Part shown: piece after piece, positions 35,855 to 47,331 of the stretch
Layout of the letters: each line of letters starts with the position of its first letter
How positions within the stretch are numbered: the stretch's first letter is position 1
Position numbers and translations under genes: made by a program
Notes under the pieces: generated by a model
The model's database searches: none
What the model saw: the letters and a program-made list of their open reading frames with translations, nothing else
Told to the model about the DNA's origin: nothing
NCBI RefSeq assembly: GCF_007954585.1
Contig: NZ_CP042382.1
Location: forward strand, 3,410,001-3,474,000
Direction of reading: 5' to 3'
DNA: 64,000 nt
Origin: Pistricoccus aurantiacus
Lineage (GTDB): Bacteria; Pseudomonadota; Gammaproteobacteria; Pseudomonadales; Halomonadaceae

Positions 35855-37819
35855 ATGAAGCGCGAAGGAAAGCGGACGTCTTTTGACACGAGCAGCCGTC
35901 TGACGGAATGGGGAGCGCTGCTGTTGGGTATTGCCCTTCTTACCCTGCTCATTGTCGAACTGCCCAATGAAGTGTTCTCGCCGGCGTCGAAAAGCTTCTT
36001 TTTTGCCATCGGCGCCATTGGCCTGTGGCGCTACAGCTGGTGGTTTATCCACGTGCTGCGGTCGCTATGGTACAACCGGCACGTCTTCCCCAAACTGAGA
36101 GCGGCAGCCGAGGCCAATCCGGCCAAGCCTGATGCCCTGTACGTTCTGTGCACCTCTTATCGTATCGATCCGCAGACCAGCTTTGCGGTTTTTGGCGCCT
36201 TGATCAAGGAAGCGCGCCGCTACGGCGTTCCCACGACCATTTTCGCTGCGATTTCCGATCGCAGTGATGTGGACATCATCGAGTATGCCCTGGAAGAGAA
36301 TGCCTGGCCCGGCAACGTCGAAATTCGCTACATGTTTCAGAAAGGCGACGGCAAGCGCTCTGCCATGGCGGAAGTGCTGAGAGCGATTTCTCGCTCGCTC
36401 CCGCCCGCCAATGCTCTGCTGGTTTCCATGGATGGCGATATCCGGCTGGAGCCGGGCACCCTGGAGCGCTCGCTGATCTTTTTTCATAGCCAGCAGGATC
36501 TCGGCGCCTTGACTACCAATAACCAGGCGATCGTCAACGGCGGCGATATCACTCGAGAATGGTACGACCTGCGCTACGCTCAGCGGCATTTGATGATGAG
36601 CTCGATATCTCTTTCCGAACGCCTGCTGGTACTGACCGGGCGCTACAGCGCCTTTCGAGTCGACCTCGCCACTCAAGCGGGCTTCATCGATCTGGTGGAA
36701 AACGATCACGTGGAGCACTGGCGCTTCGGCAATTTCAAGTTTCTTTCCGGCGACGACAAGTCCACCTGGTACTGGCTTCTGAAGAACGGCTGGAAGATGC
36801 AGTACATCCCGGACGTCTTCGTGTCCGGTTTTGAAGAGCTTCCCGATCCGGATCGCTTCTTCGCCTCCACCACCGACCTGATGAAGCGCTGGTTCGGCAA
36901 CATGCTGCGCACCAGCGATCGTGCCATCGCCTTGGGCCCCAAGCCCATGGGCCTGTTCACCTGGTGGTGTCTGATCGATCAGCGCCTGTCCATGTGGACG
37001 ACCTTGATCGGCCCGACGGTAGCCATTCTGATGAGCCTGTTCGTTCGACCCTCGTTCATTTTCGCGTATCTGCTGTGGATCCTCTTCACTCGCACCATCG
37101 CCAGCCTGGTGCTTGCCTGGCAGCGCGGGCGCTTCAGCCTGACCTGGATTTTCCTGCTGTATTACAACCAGATCAGCGGCGCCCTGCTGAAAACCTATGT
37201 CAGCTTTCGCTTCAATCGCCAGAAATGGTCTCGCCAAGGCATCTCTGCGGGAGAGCCACAGGATATCAAGGCGGCGCGCCGCCAGCGCCGCATGGGGCAT
37301 ATTCTGCACGGTTTTCATGCCGGCCTACTGGTATTTCTGCTGCTGCTCGCAACCCATATTCTCAAACCCCTGGATCAGGTGTCCTTGGCGATTCTCGGGG
37401 ATCAGGGTATGCAGTCGCTGCGCGCCTCCGCCACGCCGGCTGACTTCGCGTCCGCGGCGAGGCGCGACAGCCGCTGGCTGGCTGCCACCATGCGGGACGT
37501 GCCACAGGATGGAGGCGTTCACCTGCCTGCGGGGCGATTCCAAATCAACGAGCAGTTGCTTGATAGCCTCAACGAGATCGAGCGTCTGCATGCGGCAGCG
37601 CTTATCGGCACCGGTATCGACGAGACAGCGCCTCAGCACACCACCTTGCTGGTATCGCCAACCGTCGCCTCCCGCATTCACCGCGGGACATCGCAGCCCG
37701 ACAGCGCCGACGCCCTCTCAATGAACTGCACCGTCGACAGCCGCTGTACGCTGACGCTGGGCCAGCAGGATATCAGCTTGATCGATTTGCGTATCGAGGT
37801 GATATCCAATCCTTCCTAG
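35855..37819 (+). CDS. alg8: Alg8-type mannuronan synthase with a C-terminal extension
   Basis: This 654-residue inner-membrane family 2 glycosyltransferase should polymerise GDP-mannuronate. Two N-terminal helices (residues 20-67) precede the GT domain with LVSMDGDIRLEP (Asp pair near 193-195), ENDHVEHWRFGNFKFLSGDDKSTWYWLL (near 283-310, shared with Pseudomonas Alg8) and LMKRWFGNM near 342-350. Helices follow to about residue 503. Pseudomonas Alg8 (494 residues) ends about there, but this protein has about 150 more residues, including GGVHLPAGRFQINEQLL, of unknown role. It is the first gene of a five-gene run. Confidence 0.9.
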   Translation: MKREGKRTSFDTSSRLTEWGALLLGIALLTLLIVELPNEVFSPASKSFFFAIGAIGLWRYSWWFIHVLRSLWYNRHVFPKLRAAAEANPAKPDALYVLCTSYRIDPQTSFAVFGALIKEARRYGVPTTIFAAISDRSDVDIIEYALEENAWPGNVEIRYMFQKGDGKRSAMAEVLRAISRSLPPANALLVSMDGDIRLEPGTLERSLIFFHSQQDLGALTTNNQAIVNGGDITREWYDLRYAQRHLMMSSISLSERLLVLTGRYSAFRVDLATQAGFIDLVENDHVEHWRFGNFKFLSGDDKSTWYWLLKNGWKMQYIPDVFVSGFEELPDPDRFFASTTDLMKRWFGNMLRTSDRAIALGPKPMGLFTWWCLIDQRLSMWTTLIGPTVAILMSLFVRPSFIFAYLLWILFTRTIASLVLAWQRGRFSLTWIFLLYYNQISGALLKTYVSFRFNRQKWSRQGISAGEPQDIKAARRQRRMGHILHGFHAGLLVFLLLLATHILKPLDQVSLAILGDQGMQSLRASATPADFASAARRDSRWLAATMRDVPQDGGVHLPAGRFQINEQLLDSLNEIERLHAAALIGTGIDETAPQHTTLLVSPTVASRIHRGTSQPDSADALSMNCTVDSRCTLTLGQQDISLIDLRIEVISNPS

Positions 37820-37873
37820 CTGAGCCGAATTTTTCGCACAGGACTGCTTTCATCATTCAAGGAGACTTCTTTC

Positions 37874-39388
37874 GTGACAGATTCACCCCATTATCGGGAC
37901 CCGCACGTTTCCCTCGATCCCGTCGACACGCCGGAAGCAGCCCAGGAGCCCCGAACCCCATCGGAACAGCTGCATCACGAGCATCGGGACGAGCGCTGTC
38001 ACGTCAGGCTTCGCCTGCCCTTCGAGGTAGAATTTGCCAAGGGTGAACGGTATGAGGGTGTCGACCTGTCCATGGGTGGGTTCAGCGTTCGAGGCGCCGC
38101 CGCGACGCCCGGGCAGCGCGTCACCGGGTCGCTGTTGATTCCCTCCGGTGATACCGAACTGGTCATTCCGGTGGAGGCCGAGTGTCTGCGACCGGCGGCG
38201 TCGAACGTCGGCGACAGCGACCCGCTCGCCTTCAAGATCACTCATGTCGAGCCAGGCCAGCGCGAGCTGCTGCGCCGGGTGATTCGCGCTTACCTGAGTG
38301 GCAATCACCTTTCCGTCGATTCGCTGATCCAACGCCAGGATGCCCAGACGCCTCGACAACGCCGGACAACCTCCTCCGCAGCAACGTCATCCAAAGGCTC
38401 CAAGGCAGCCTCCTCCACCGGCCGCTACGTGGTCTTTTTTCTCGCGCTAGGGATCCTGATCCTGGTAATCGCCGCCACTATTTATCGCAACTTCGTGCTG
38501 ATCGAGCCGAGCTTCGCGGCGGTAACCGCACCACGTATCGATATCCGCGCGCCCGGCTCGGGCATTCTCAAGGCTCATCATGTAAGCGCCGGCGATCGCG
38601 TGGAACAAGACGCCTATCTGACCGGCGTCAACAATGTCAATCTGCAAACCGATCTTGTCCTGGCGGAAGCCTCTCAGCAGTACAACAGCCAGCTGATCGA
38701 CAATCTCAAGAAGAGCCTCGAGAAATCCGGCACGTCCAAGGTCAGCGTGGCCAATTCAACCCAGCCGGCCAGCGGCGATACGGTCACCTTCGATACCGCC
38801 TCTCCGGCGATCGCCCAGGCGCGCATGGAGCAGTTCGAGACCGCGCGCCAGTTCGAGAGCTCGAAGGTAAGCGCCTTGAAGGCCCGTGCCTCCATGAACG
38901 AAATCTACAGCCCCTGCGATTGTGTGGTGGCCTGGGCCCTGGGCAGTGCCGGAGGCACTTATATCGAGGAAGGTGATCGCATCATGACCTTGATCAAGAC
39001 CGATGATGAAGACGTCATGGTCGAAGCCTTGGTGCACATGAGTGATATCAGCCGCATAGCGCCTCATCAGCAGGCTTATATTGCCCTTGGCAACACCTCG
39101 AAGCCATTGAGAGCACGGGTACGCAGCGTTGCTTTGGATATTGAGCGTCAGCCGCGAGCGGGCTTCCCGGAATGGGTGCGCCAGCAGCAGAATGTGGCGA
39201 GCGTGCTGCTGGTACCGGAGACACCGCTTCCCGCGGAAATGGTCGGTCAGCCCGTGGACGTGCGCTTTTCCGAGAACGCCATGCTGAGCGCTACCGCGGA
39301 ATGGGTCTGGCAGGGAGGGCTGACCGCCTGGAAAGCCGTCGAACGCCTTTTCCAATCGACTCCGGATAACGCGGAGAAAGTCGGTTGA
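37874..39388 (+). CDS. alg44: Alg44-type c-di-GMP receptor of the polymerase complex
   Basis: This 504-residue protein has a PilZ domain (about residues 38-140) with both c-di-GMP motifs: RCHVR at 41-45 and DLSMGG at 64-69. One membrane helix follows (about residues 178-200) and then a periplasmic HlyD-like adaptor domain (APRIDIRAPGSGILKAHHVSAGDRV... and MNEIYSPCDCVVAWA). It should activate Alg8 when c-di-GMP is bound. Pseudomonas Alg44 is 389 residues, so this one is about 115 longer. The start is a GTG with AGGAGA 8 bases upstream. Confidence 0.9.
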   Translation: MTDSPHYRDPHVSLDPVDTPEAAQEPRTPSEQLHHEHRDERCHVRLRLPFEVEFAKGERYEGVDLSMGGFSVRGAAATPGQRVTGSLLIPSGDTELVIPVEAECLRPAASNVGDSDPLAFKITHVEPGQRELLRRVIRAYLSGNHLSVDSLIQRQDAQTPRQRRTTSSAATSSKGSKAASSTGRYVVFFLALGILILVIAATIYRNFVLIEPSFAAVTAPRIDIRAPGSGILKAHHVSAGDRVEQDAYLTGVNNVNLQTDLVLAEASQQYNSQLIDNLKKSLEKSGTSKVSVANSTQPASGDTVTFDTASPAIAQARMEQFETARQFESSKVSALKARASMNEIYSPCDCVVAWALGSAGGTYIEEGDRIMTLIKTDDEDVMVEALVHMSDISRIAPHQQAYIALGNTSKPLRARVRSVALDIERQPRAGFPEWVRQQQNVASVLLVPETPLPAEMVGQPVDVRFSENAMLSATAEWVWQGGLTAWKAVERLFQSTPDNAEKVG

Positions 39389-39411
39389 CCGAAATGAACG
39401 ATGGAGTATTC

Positions 39412-40341
39412 ATGACATTATTTCGAAAGCTGCCCCTATGGATATCTCGCGCCTTCGGCGCTTCGCTGGTATTGCTGTGCGGGTTTTTCGTCGCTGGCTT
39501 CTCTACCGCGACGCTCGCCAAGAGCGTCGACGAAAAACAGCTTTCCATACCGACGGTAGGCGCTTGCTCGACACGTTATCCGCTGGTGGAAAATCCGCGC
39601 ATACCGACACAAGACGGCGACGTCGAACAGAGTTTGATAGACAGTTTCGGCGCCGATCGTCTCTGGATGGGACAAGGCAATATCGAGATCATGGATACGC
39701 TCGATACCGGTCTCGCGCAGCCGGGGCTCAGGGTGCACTATCCCGCAAAAAGCTCGTCGCCCAGCGATTCCAAACAGAACGACGACGTGCCACGCGGCGG
39801 CGCCGGCTTCTATACCAAACCGCACGAGCTTGCCGGCGCGGAGCGCGCCTGCCTGCGCTACCAGGTGTTTTTCCCCGAGGGGTTCGACTTCGTCAAAGGG
39901 GGGAAACTCCCTGGCCTATACGGCGGCGAGGCCCCAAGCGGCGGCACCCCAGCCACGGGAGAGAACGGTTTTACCCTGCGCTTCATGTGGCGAAAGAACG
40001 GTCAGGGAGAGCTCTATGAATATGTCGTCAATCAACCCGGCGACTACGGCGCCTCTTCCGGACGCGGCCGCTGGACCTTTGATACCGGCCGCTGGGTGAC
40101 TCTGGAACAGGAAATCGTGCTCAACACCCCGGGGAAGGAGGATGGCCTGGCACGAGTCTGGGTAGACGGTCAGCCGGTGCTCGAGCAACAAGGCATCGTC
40201 TATCGTACCAGCGAAGACGTCACTATCGACGGCATCATGTTCTCGACGTTCTTCGGCGGTACCGGAAAAGGCTGGCGAACCCCTAGGGATCAGGCCGTGG
40301 ATTTCGCCGACTTCCGCCTCTATGCCCCCCAATCTCGTTAG
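39412..40341 (+). CDS. Polysaccharide lyase family 14-like protein
   Basis: This 309-residue secreted protein has a signal peptide (residues 1-36, ending ATLA-K). Its body resembles the PL14 alginate lyase jelly roll: FVKGGKLPGLYGGEAPSGG near residues 160-178, GFTLRFMWRKNGQGELYEYVVNQP and IDGIMFSTFFGGTG. PL14 enzymes cut polyuronates, and some relatives cut glucuronan or alginate. The start at 39412 is favoured by GGAG 6 bases upstream; TTG at 39385 would overlap the alg44 stop. It has no counterpart in the Pseudomonas alginate operon. The assignment rests on motif resemblance only. Confidence 0.75.
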   Translation: MTLFRKLPLWISRAFGASLVLLCGFFVAGFSTATLAKSVDEKQLSIPTVGACSTRYPLVENPRIPTQDGDVEQSLIDSFGADRLWMGQGNIEIMDTLDTGLAQPGLRVHYPAKSSSPSDSKQNDDVPRGGAGFYTKPHELAGAERACLRYQVFFPEGFDFVKGGKLPGLYGGEAPSGGTPATGENGFTLRFMWRKNGQGELYEYVVNQPGDYGASSGRGRWTFDTGRWVTLEQEIVLNTPGKEDGLARVWVDGQPVLEQQGIVYRTSEDVTIDGIMFSTFFGGTGKGWRTPRDQAVDFADFRLYAPQSR

Positions 40342-40349
40342 TCGTATTC

Positions 40350-41687
40350 ATGTCAAAATTCGACAAATCATCCCGTTCGATTCACAAGCGCGTCACCCGA
40401 GAACGCGCCGTCATGCTCGCGGCAAACGATTATCGTGGCGGCCTCGGTCTTTCACTGTTTCGGCGTTGCTCGATCGGCATTCTGCTTCTGACATGCCTGG
40501 TCACAGGGCCGGCTTACGCGGAACTGATGACGCTGAAAAAACGTCAGCAGCTGGATCTTTCCCAGTACAGCGTCACGGATCCGGAGGCCTCCTATTTCGA
40601 CGTGGCTACCCGAAAAGCGCTGCTTGCTTCCACGGACAATTCGCTGCTTCTGCAAAGCATCGACAACCTCAGCGGCGGAATGAGCTGCCGGCAATTACTG
40701 GAAATCCCGCCTATTACCAACAGGCTACGCATCCCGGGGTTTTATCCAGACCCGCAAGCCTGGCGCCAGGCCTCCCAGCCGCTCTTTCAGTTCGAAGATA
40801 GCGTTTCGAACCTGGCCGGGGCTTTCGTCGCCACCAATGACGACTATTACGCCCAATGCCTGGGCAGGTTTCTCGACCAGTGGGCGAGTCAGGATGCGCT
40901 CGTTCATTTTCACTACTCGCCCAGCGATCGTCAGGCCTGGTATGCGACGGAGTCGATGATCTTCGCCGCCGCCATGGCCTATTCCATCGTGCGTCCGGAA
41001 CTGGAGGATCAACCGGAACAGCGCGAACGTATCGAAGACTGGTTCAGCCGTCTGGCCTATCGTCACGCCTACGTACCCAACCAGACCAAGGAAAGCTGCT
41101 GCAACAACCATTTCTACCGTCGCGCCCTGTACGCCACCATGATCGGCGTGCTGACGGAGGACAACGAACTGTTTCGCTACGGGGTGGGCGCGGTCTATTC
41201 CGCGCTGAATGAAATGACGTCCTCGGGCGGGCTTCCCCGGGAGCTCGCCCGAGGACGTCGAGCTGTCCATTACCAGAACTACGCGCTGATGTATTTAGTC
41301 ACCAACATGCAGATCATTTCCCGCCAGGGTTATGACATTTTCCATCTGGAAGTGGATGGGCATACCATCAAGGACGCCGTGGATTTCCTGCTGGACGCCA
41401 TCGAGGACGCCAGCATACTCGGCGAGAACATACCTCGAGAGCAGTATCACGGCTTCCTGCGTGACAACCAGTATTCTTCCTGGATGGAAATCTATCAGCA
41501 GCATTTCTCCGACCCGCGGATCGCCGAATTTCTGATCACTCAACGTCCCATCTACAATCGCAGCGCCGGTGGCTACGTCACCCTGTTTTTCATGGATCCG
41601 ACAGTACAGAAGTATCGCAGGCCGAAAACGGAAGATGAAGAAAAACAGCAGCTTTCGGTGTACGGCAAGGAGAGCTCTCCCCTATGA
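40350..41687 (+). CDS. algL: AlgL-like alginate lyase (PL5 type)
   Basis: This 445-residue protein has a long N-terminus, a signal segment (CSIGILLLTCLVTGPAYA, residues 40-57) and an alpha/alpha-barrel lyase domain. The PL5 catalytic set is visible by alignment of motifs: Asn253-His254 in CCNNHFY, Arg304 in ARGRRAVHYQNY and Tyr311 seven residues later, matching the spacing in Sphingomonas A1-III. It probably cleans up polymer trapped in the periplasm. It is longer than Pseudomonas AlgL (367). The start at 40350 is uncertain, with a weak ribosome binding site; residue 22 is an alternative. Confidence 0.82.
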   Translation: MSKFDKSSRSIHKRVTRERAVMLAANDYRGGLGLSLFRRCSIGILLLTCLVTGPAYAELMTLKKRQQLDLSQYSVTDPEASYFDVATRKALLASTDNSLLLQSIDNLSGGMSCRQLLEIPPITNRLRIPGFYPDPQAWRQASQPLFQFEDSVSNLAGAFVATNDDYYAQCLGRFLDQWASQDALVHFHYSPSDRQAWYATESMIFAAAMAYSIVRPELEDQPEQRERIEDWFSRLAYRHAYVPNQTKESCCNNHFYRRALYATMIGVLTEDNELFRYGVGAVYSALNEMTSSGGLPRELARGRRAVHYQNYALMYLVTNMQIISRQGYDIFHLEVDGHTIKDAVDFLLDAIEDASILGENIPREQYHGFLRDNQYSSWMEIYQQHFSDPRIAEFLITQRPIYNRSAGGYVTLFFMDPTVQKYRRPKTEDEEKQQLSVYGKESSPL

Positions 41688-44509
41688 AACTCCCTCGACC
41701 ACAGCATCGCCCCGATGCCTGCAGGGCAGACGATCCGACCAGTCTCCGGGCACCGCTCAAGCGACGCCCGTACCTGGCGATGACGATCTGCGTGACGCTT
41801 GCCGGCATTGGGCTGAGCGGCTGCGCCAGCTTTCCCGGCTCCGATAGTCAACCTCCCGTTCCCAGCGGCTACAGCGACTGGTTCGACGATGGCTGGGAGG
41901 TCCAGATGAATCGCCTGGACTGGGGACGAATCAAGCGCGCCCGGGAAGCCATTGCCGCGGAAGACTACGATACGGCCATCTCCAGCCTGAAGGCCATGAT
42001 GGATCTGGACTTTCCTCCGGCCTATTACGAAATGGCCAAGCTCTATCACTACGGCCGAGGCGTCGACCAGGACTATCTTCAGGCGGAAAAGTACTACGGC
42101 AAGGCGCTCGAGGTGCCCTCCTCGGTACTGGACAACGCTTCCCTCAACCTCGCCAAGCTCTATCTGGACCCTCAGGTACCTCGCCTGGCCGCGGACGACC
42201 AGCGGGACGTGCTGGCCTATCACCTGCTGCTCCAGGCCATGGACGAGGGCAAGGAGGATGAAGGAAAAGTACTACTCGCCCGGCTGCTGTCCACCGGCGG
42301 CGAGAACGTGAAGACCAATCCGGAGCTGGCAGAGAAGCTTTATCTCCAGGCGGCAAGGAATGATCGGCCCGAAGCATTGCGAGATTTGGCGTTGGCCCAT
42401 CTTCCCGGGGGCTGGCTCAAGGAAGATCCCATCCTGGCCAGGGATTTCACCGCCCGCTATGCGGCGGTACTCGAACAAAACGCGACGATGGGAGACGTGA
42501 ACGCCATGCTGGAACTGGCCAGACAGCATGACGCAGATGGCCTGTTCGGCCATGAGCCGGATACCCAACTGATGTGGCTGGCCAACGCCTCGGAAACCGG
42601 CGACAGAAGCGCCCGCCGCCAGGCCGGACGCGCTTTTCTCGATACCAATACCCCGGACCTCGGCGCGTCCTTGTTGGAGAAAGCGGCAGAGGACGGTGAT
42701 ATCGACGCCATGGCCATCCTGGGCAGCGCCTATCTGGGTTATCAAGGGCTAGAGGCGAATCCTGCTCGCGCCGAACAACTGCTTGGCAAGGCATCGAAAC
42801 AGGGATCGATAAACGCCACCGTGAGCCTGGGTCGCGCCTATCTGGAAGGCAAGGGGCCGAACGGCGAAGGGCTCGAGGCGAAACCACAGCACGGACTGGA
42901 GCTTCTTGAATCCGTTGCCGGCCAGGATGACGGCCTGGCGCTGGCCCTGCTGGGCAAGGCTTATCTGGAAGGCCAAGGAATCCCGGCGCAGCCCCAGGTG
43001 GCCCGGGATTATCTCGAACGCGGACATCAGACGGGGCATCCCTACGCGACGGCCCAGCTTGGCCTGCTTTACCTGGGGGACCAGGGCATGCCGGCGGCGC
43101 CAGCCCGAGCGGAAACACTGCTGCAAACCGCGGCGGATCAGGGTCAGACCCAAGCCATGCGCCGCCTGGGGGAAGAGTACATCAGCGGTGAAATCCTCCC
43201 CCAGCGTCCGGAACAAGGCGTGGCACTGCTTGAGCGGGCCATCGATGCTGGCGACACCAGCGCCATGACGCGACTGGGGAACGCCTACCTCGAAGGCGAA
43301 AACCTGCCGGCGATGCCGGACAAGGGCGTGGCGCTGCTGGAGCGCGCAGCGGAGGCCGGGGATACCACTGCCATGACTTCCCTGGGAGAGGCGTATCTCA
43401 CCAGCGACACCCTGCCCCGGCAGCCGCAGCGAGGCGTAGCCCTGCTCCAGCGCGCCGTGGAGGCCGGCGACGTGGGCGCCATGACTCGCCTGGGGGATGC
43501 CTATCTCGGCGGCGTTCCGGAAGTCAGGGGACCGGAAGGTCGTGCCTTGCTCGAACAAGCCGCCGCCCAAGGGGATGCCTATGCCATGGCGCTGCTGGGT
43601 CGCGCCTATCGTCAAGGACGCGGCGTGCCTCAGGACCTGCAGCTGGCGACGCAATGGCTGGAACGTTCGAAGCAGGCCGGACATGAAACCGCCTCCCGCT
43701 CGCTGCTGCTGACATTGCGCGACCGGGGTCGAGCGGGGGATATCGACGCCCTGACCGAGGCGGCGAAAAACGGTCTTGCCAGCGCTCAGTCGGACCTGGG
43801 AGAGCTGCAGCTGGCAAACGGGCAGACCGACCAAGGGCTGAGCTGGCTGAAGAAAGCTGCCGATCAAGGCTACACCCCTGCCCGCCTGGATCTCGCCCAT
43901 GCCTATCTGGACGGCGAGATCGTTACACCGGACACGGCTCAGGGACTCGAGTATCTCGAACAGGCAGTGAATGCCGGGGATGTCAATGCCTATCAGCTGA
44001 AAGGCAAGGTCTACCTGAAAGGCATCGGCGTGCAGAAGGATGCAGGAAAAGCCGAGACCTGGCTGCGCCGCGCATCACAGGCCGGTGACACCAGCGCGTC
44101 GGCGCTGCTGGGCCGGGCGCTGCTGCGGGGCGACCAGGGAATTCCTCAGGATGTGTCTCAAGGAAAACGCTTGCTGCAGCGCGCCGCGGAGCAAAACGAT
44201 GCAGGCGCCCAGGCCACCCTAGGTCGCGAATACTTGCGCGGCGATATTCTGACATTCGACCCTCGCATGGGGGCGGACTACCTTTTTCGATCAGCGAATC
44301 AAGGCCATCCCACCGCACGACTGGCGTTGGCGGAAGCCTACCTGCGCGCAAAGGGACTGGAAAACGCCAACCGCAATCAGGCGCTTTTATGGCTCGACAA
44401 GACGCTGGAAGGCAATAGCCAGGTCGCTCTCGAGACCCTCTACCAGGTATTGAGTGAAAGCAAGGTGCCTCAACCGGACGCGGAGCAGGGAGAGGCGTTT
44501 CAGGAGTAG
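41684..44509 (+). CDS. algK: AlgK-like outer membrane lipoprotein with about 22 Sel1 repeats
   Basis: This 941-residue protein has a membrane segment and a lipobox GLSGC near residue 47, so it should be lipidated. From about residue 85 to the end it consists of roughly 22 Sel1/TPR-like repeats of 30-40 residues, typified by AMTRLGNAYLEGENLPAMPDKG and ALLERAAEAGD. Pseudomonas AlgK has 475 residues and about half as many repeats. AlgK scaffolds the export complex at the outer membrane and links it to the inner-membrane synthase. The start overlaps the previous stop (ATGA). The expected porin partner AlgE is not in the window. Confidence 0.85.
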   Translation: MKLPRPQHRPDACRADDPTSLRAPLKRRPYLAMTICVTLAGIGLSGCASFPGSDSQPPVPSGYSDWFDDGWEVQMNRLDWGRIKRAREAIAAEDYDTAISSLKAMMDLDFPPAYYEMAKLYHYGRGVDQDYLQAEKYYGKALEVPSSVLDNASLNLAKLYLDPQVPRLAADDQRDVLAYHLLLQAMDEGKEDEGKVLLARLLSTGGENVKTNPELAEKLYLQAARNDRPEALRDLALAHLPGGWLKEDPILARDFTARYAAVLEQNATMGDVNAMLELARQHDADGLFGHEPDTQLMWLANASETGDRSARRQAGRAFLDTNTPDLGASLLEKAAEDGDIDAMAILGSAYLGYQGLEANPARAEQLLGKASKQGSINATVSLGRAYLEGKGPNGEGLEAKPQHGLELLESVAGQDDGLALALLGKAYLEGQGIPAQPQVARDYLERGHQTGHPYATAQLGLLYLGDQGMPAAPARAETLLQTAADQGQTQAMRRLGEEYISGEILPQRPEQGVALLERAIDAGDTSAMTRLGNAYLEGENLPAMPDKGVALLERAAEAGDTTAMTSLGEAYLTSDTLPRQPQRGVALLQRAVEAGDVGAMTRLGDAYLGGVPEVRGPEGRALLEQAAAQGDAYAMALLGRAYRQGRGVPQDLQLATQWLERSKQAGHETASRSLLLTLRDRGRAGDIDALTEAAKNGLASAQSDLGELQLANGQTDQGLSWLKKAADQGYTPARLDLAHAYLDGEIVTPDTAQGLEYLEQAVNAGDVNAYQLKGKVYLKGIGVQKDAGKAETWLRRASQAGDTSASALLGRALLRGDQGIPQDVSQGKRLLQRAAEQNDAGAQATLGREYLRGDILTFDPRMGADYLFRSANQGHPTARLALAEAYLRAKGLENANRNQALLWLDKTLEGNSQVALETLYQVLSESKVPQPDAEQGEAFQE

Positions 44510-44524
44510 TCGCCAGACTTGGCG

Positions 44525-44555
44525 CTGAGGCCGGTGTTCTTCACACCGGCCTCAG
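44525..44555. terminator. Strong hairpin between algK and purA
   Basis: CTGAGGCCGGTGT, loop TCTTC, ACACCGGCCTCAG is a perfect 13-bp stem in the convergent gap. No T-run follows in either direction, but its position suggests bidirectional termination. Confidence 0.6.
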
Positions 44556-44582
44556 ATGAGAAAAGGCAGGCCCTGAAGGATC

Positions 44583-47137
<2,555 letters not shown>

Positions 47138-47225
47138 GTCATCCATCCTGCAAACAAGTCGATACCATCCCGTGATGGTAAAACCCAGTAACGATAAACG
47201 GCGTAATAGAGGCGTTAAAAACCCA

Positions 47226-47250
47226 TAAAAAAACCGGGCCACGCCCGGTT
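47226..47250 (-). terminator. Rho-independent terminator after hflC
   Basis: On the minus strand AACCGGGC, loop GTG, GCCCGGTT is followed by a run of T (A run at 47227-47233). It lies about 80 bases past the hflC stop and just before hisZ. Confidence 0.85.
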
Positions 47251-47331
47251 GCAGGAGTCTAACATAATTGGCCCGAGGAATAACCCCAGGCCAGAAGGTG
47301 CTATGTCTCGAAAGCCCTCGGCAGTTCTCTA

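Noticed and set aside
36065-37318. A 417-codon open frame opposite alg8
   Set aside because: Shadow frame of alg8 with Gln/His/Arg-rich, non-protein-like composition.
43200-43520. Similar repeated blocks that could be a CRISPR or tandem DNA repeat
   Set aside because: They are diverged coding repeats of the Sel1 protein; no CRISPR-like spacing or cas genes occur in the window.
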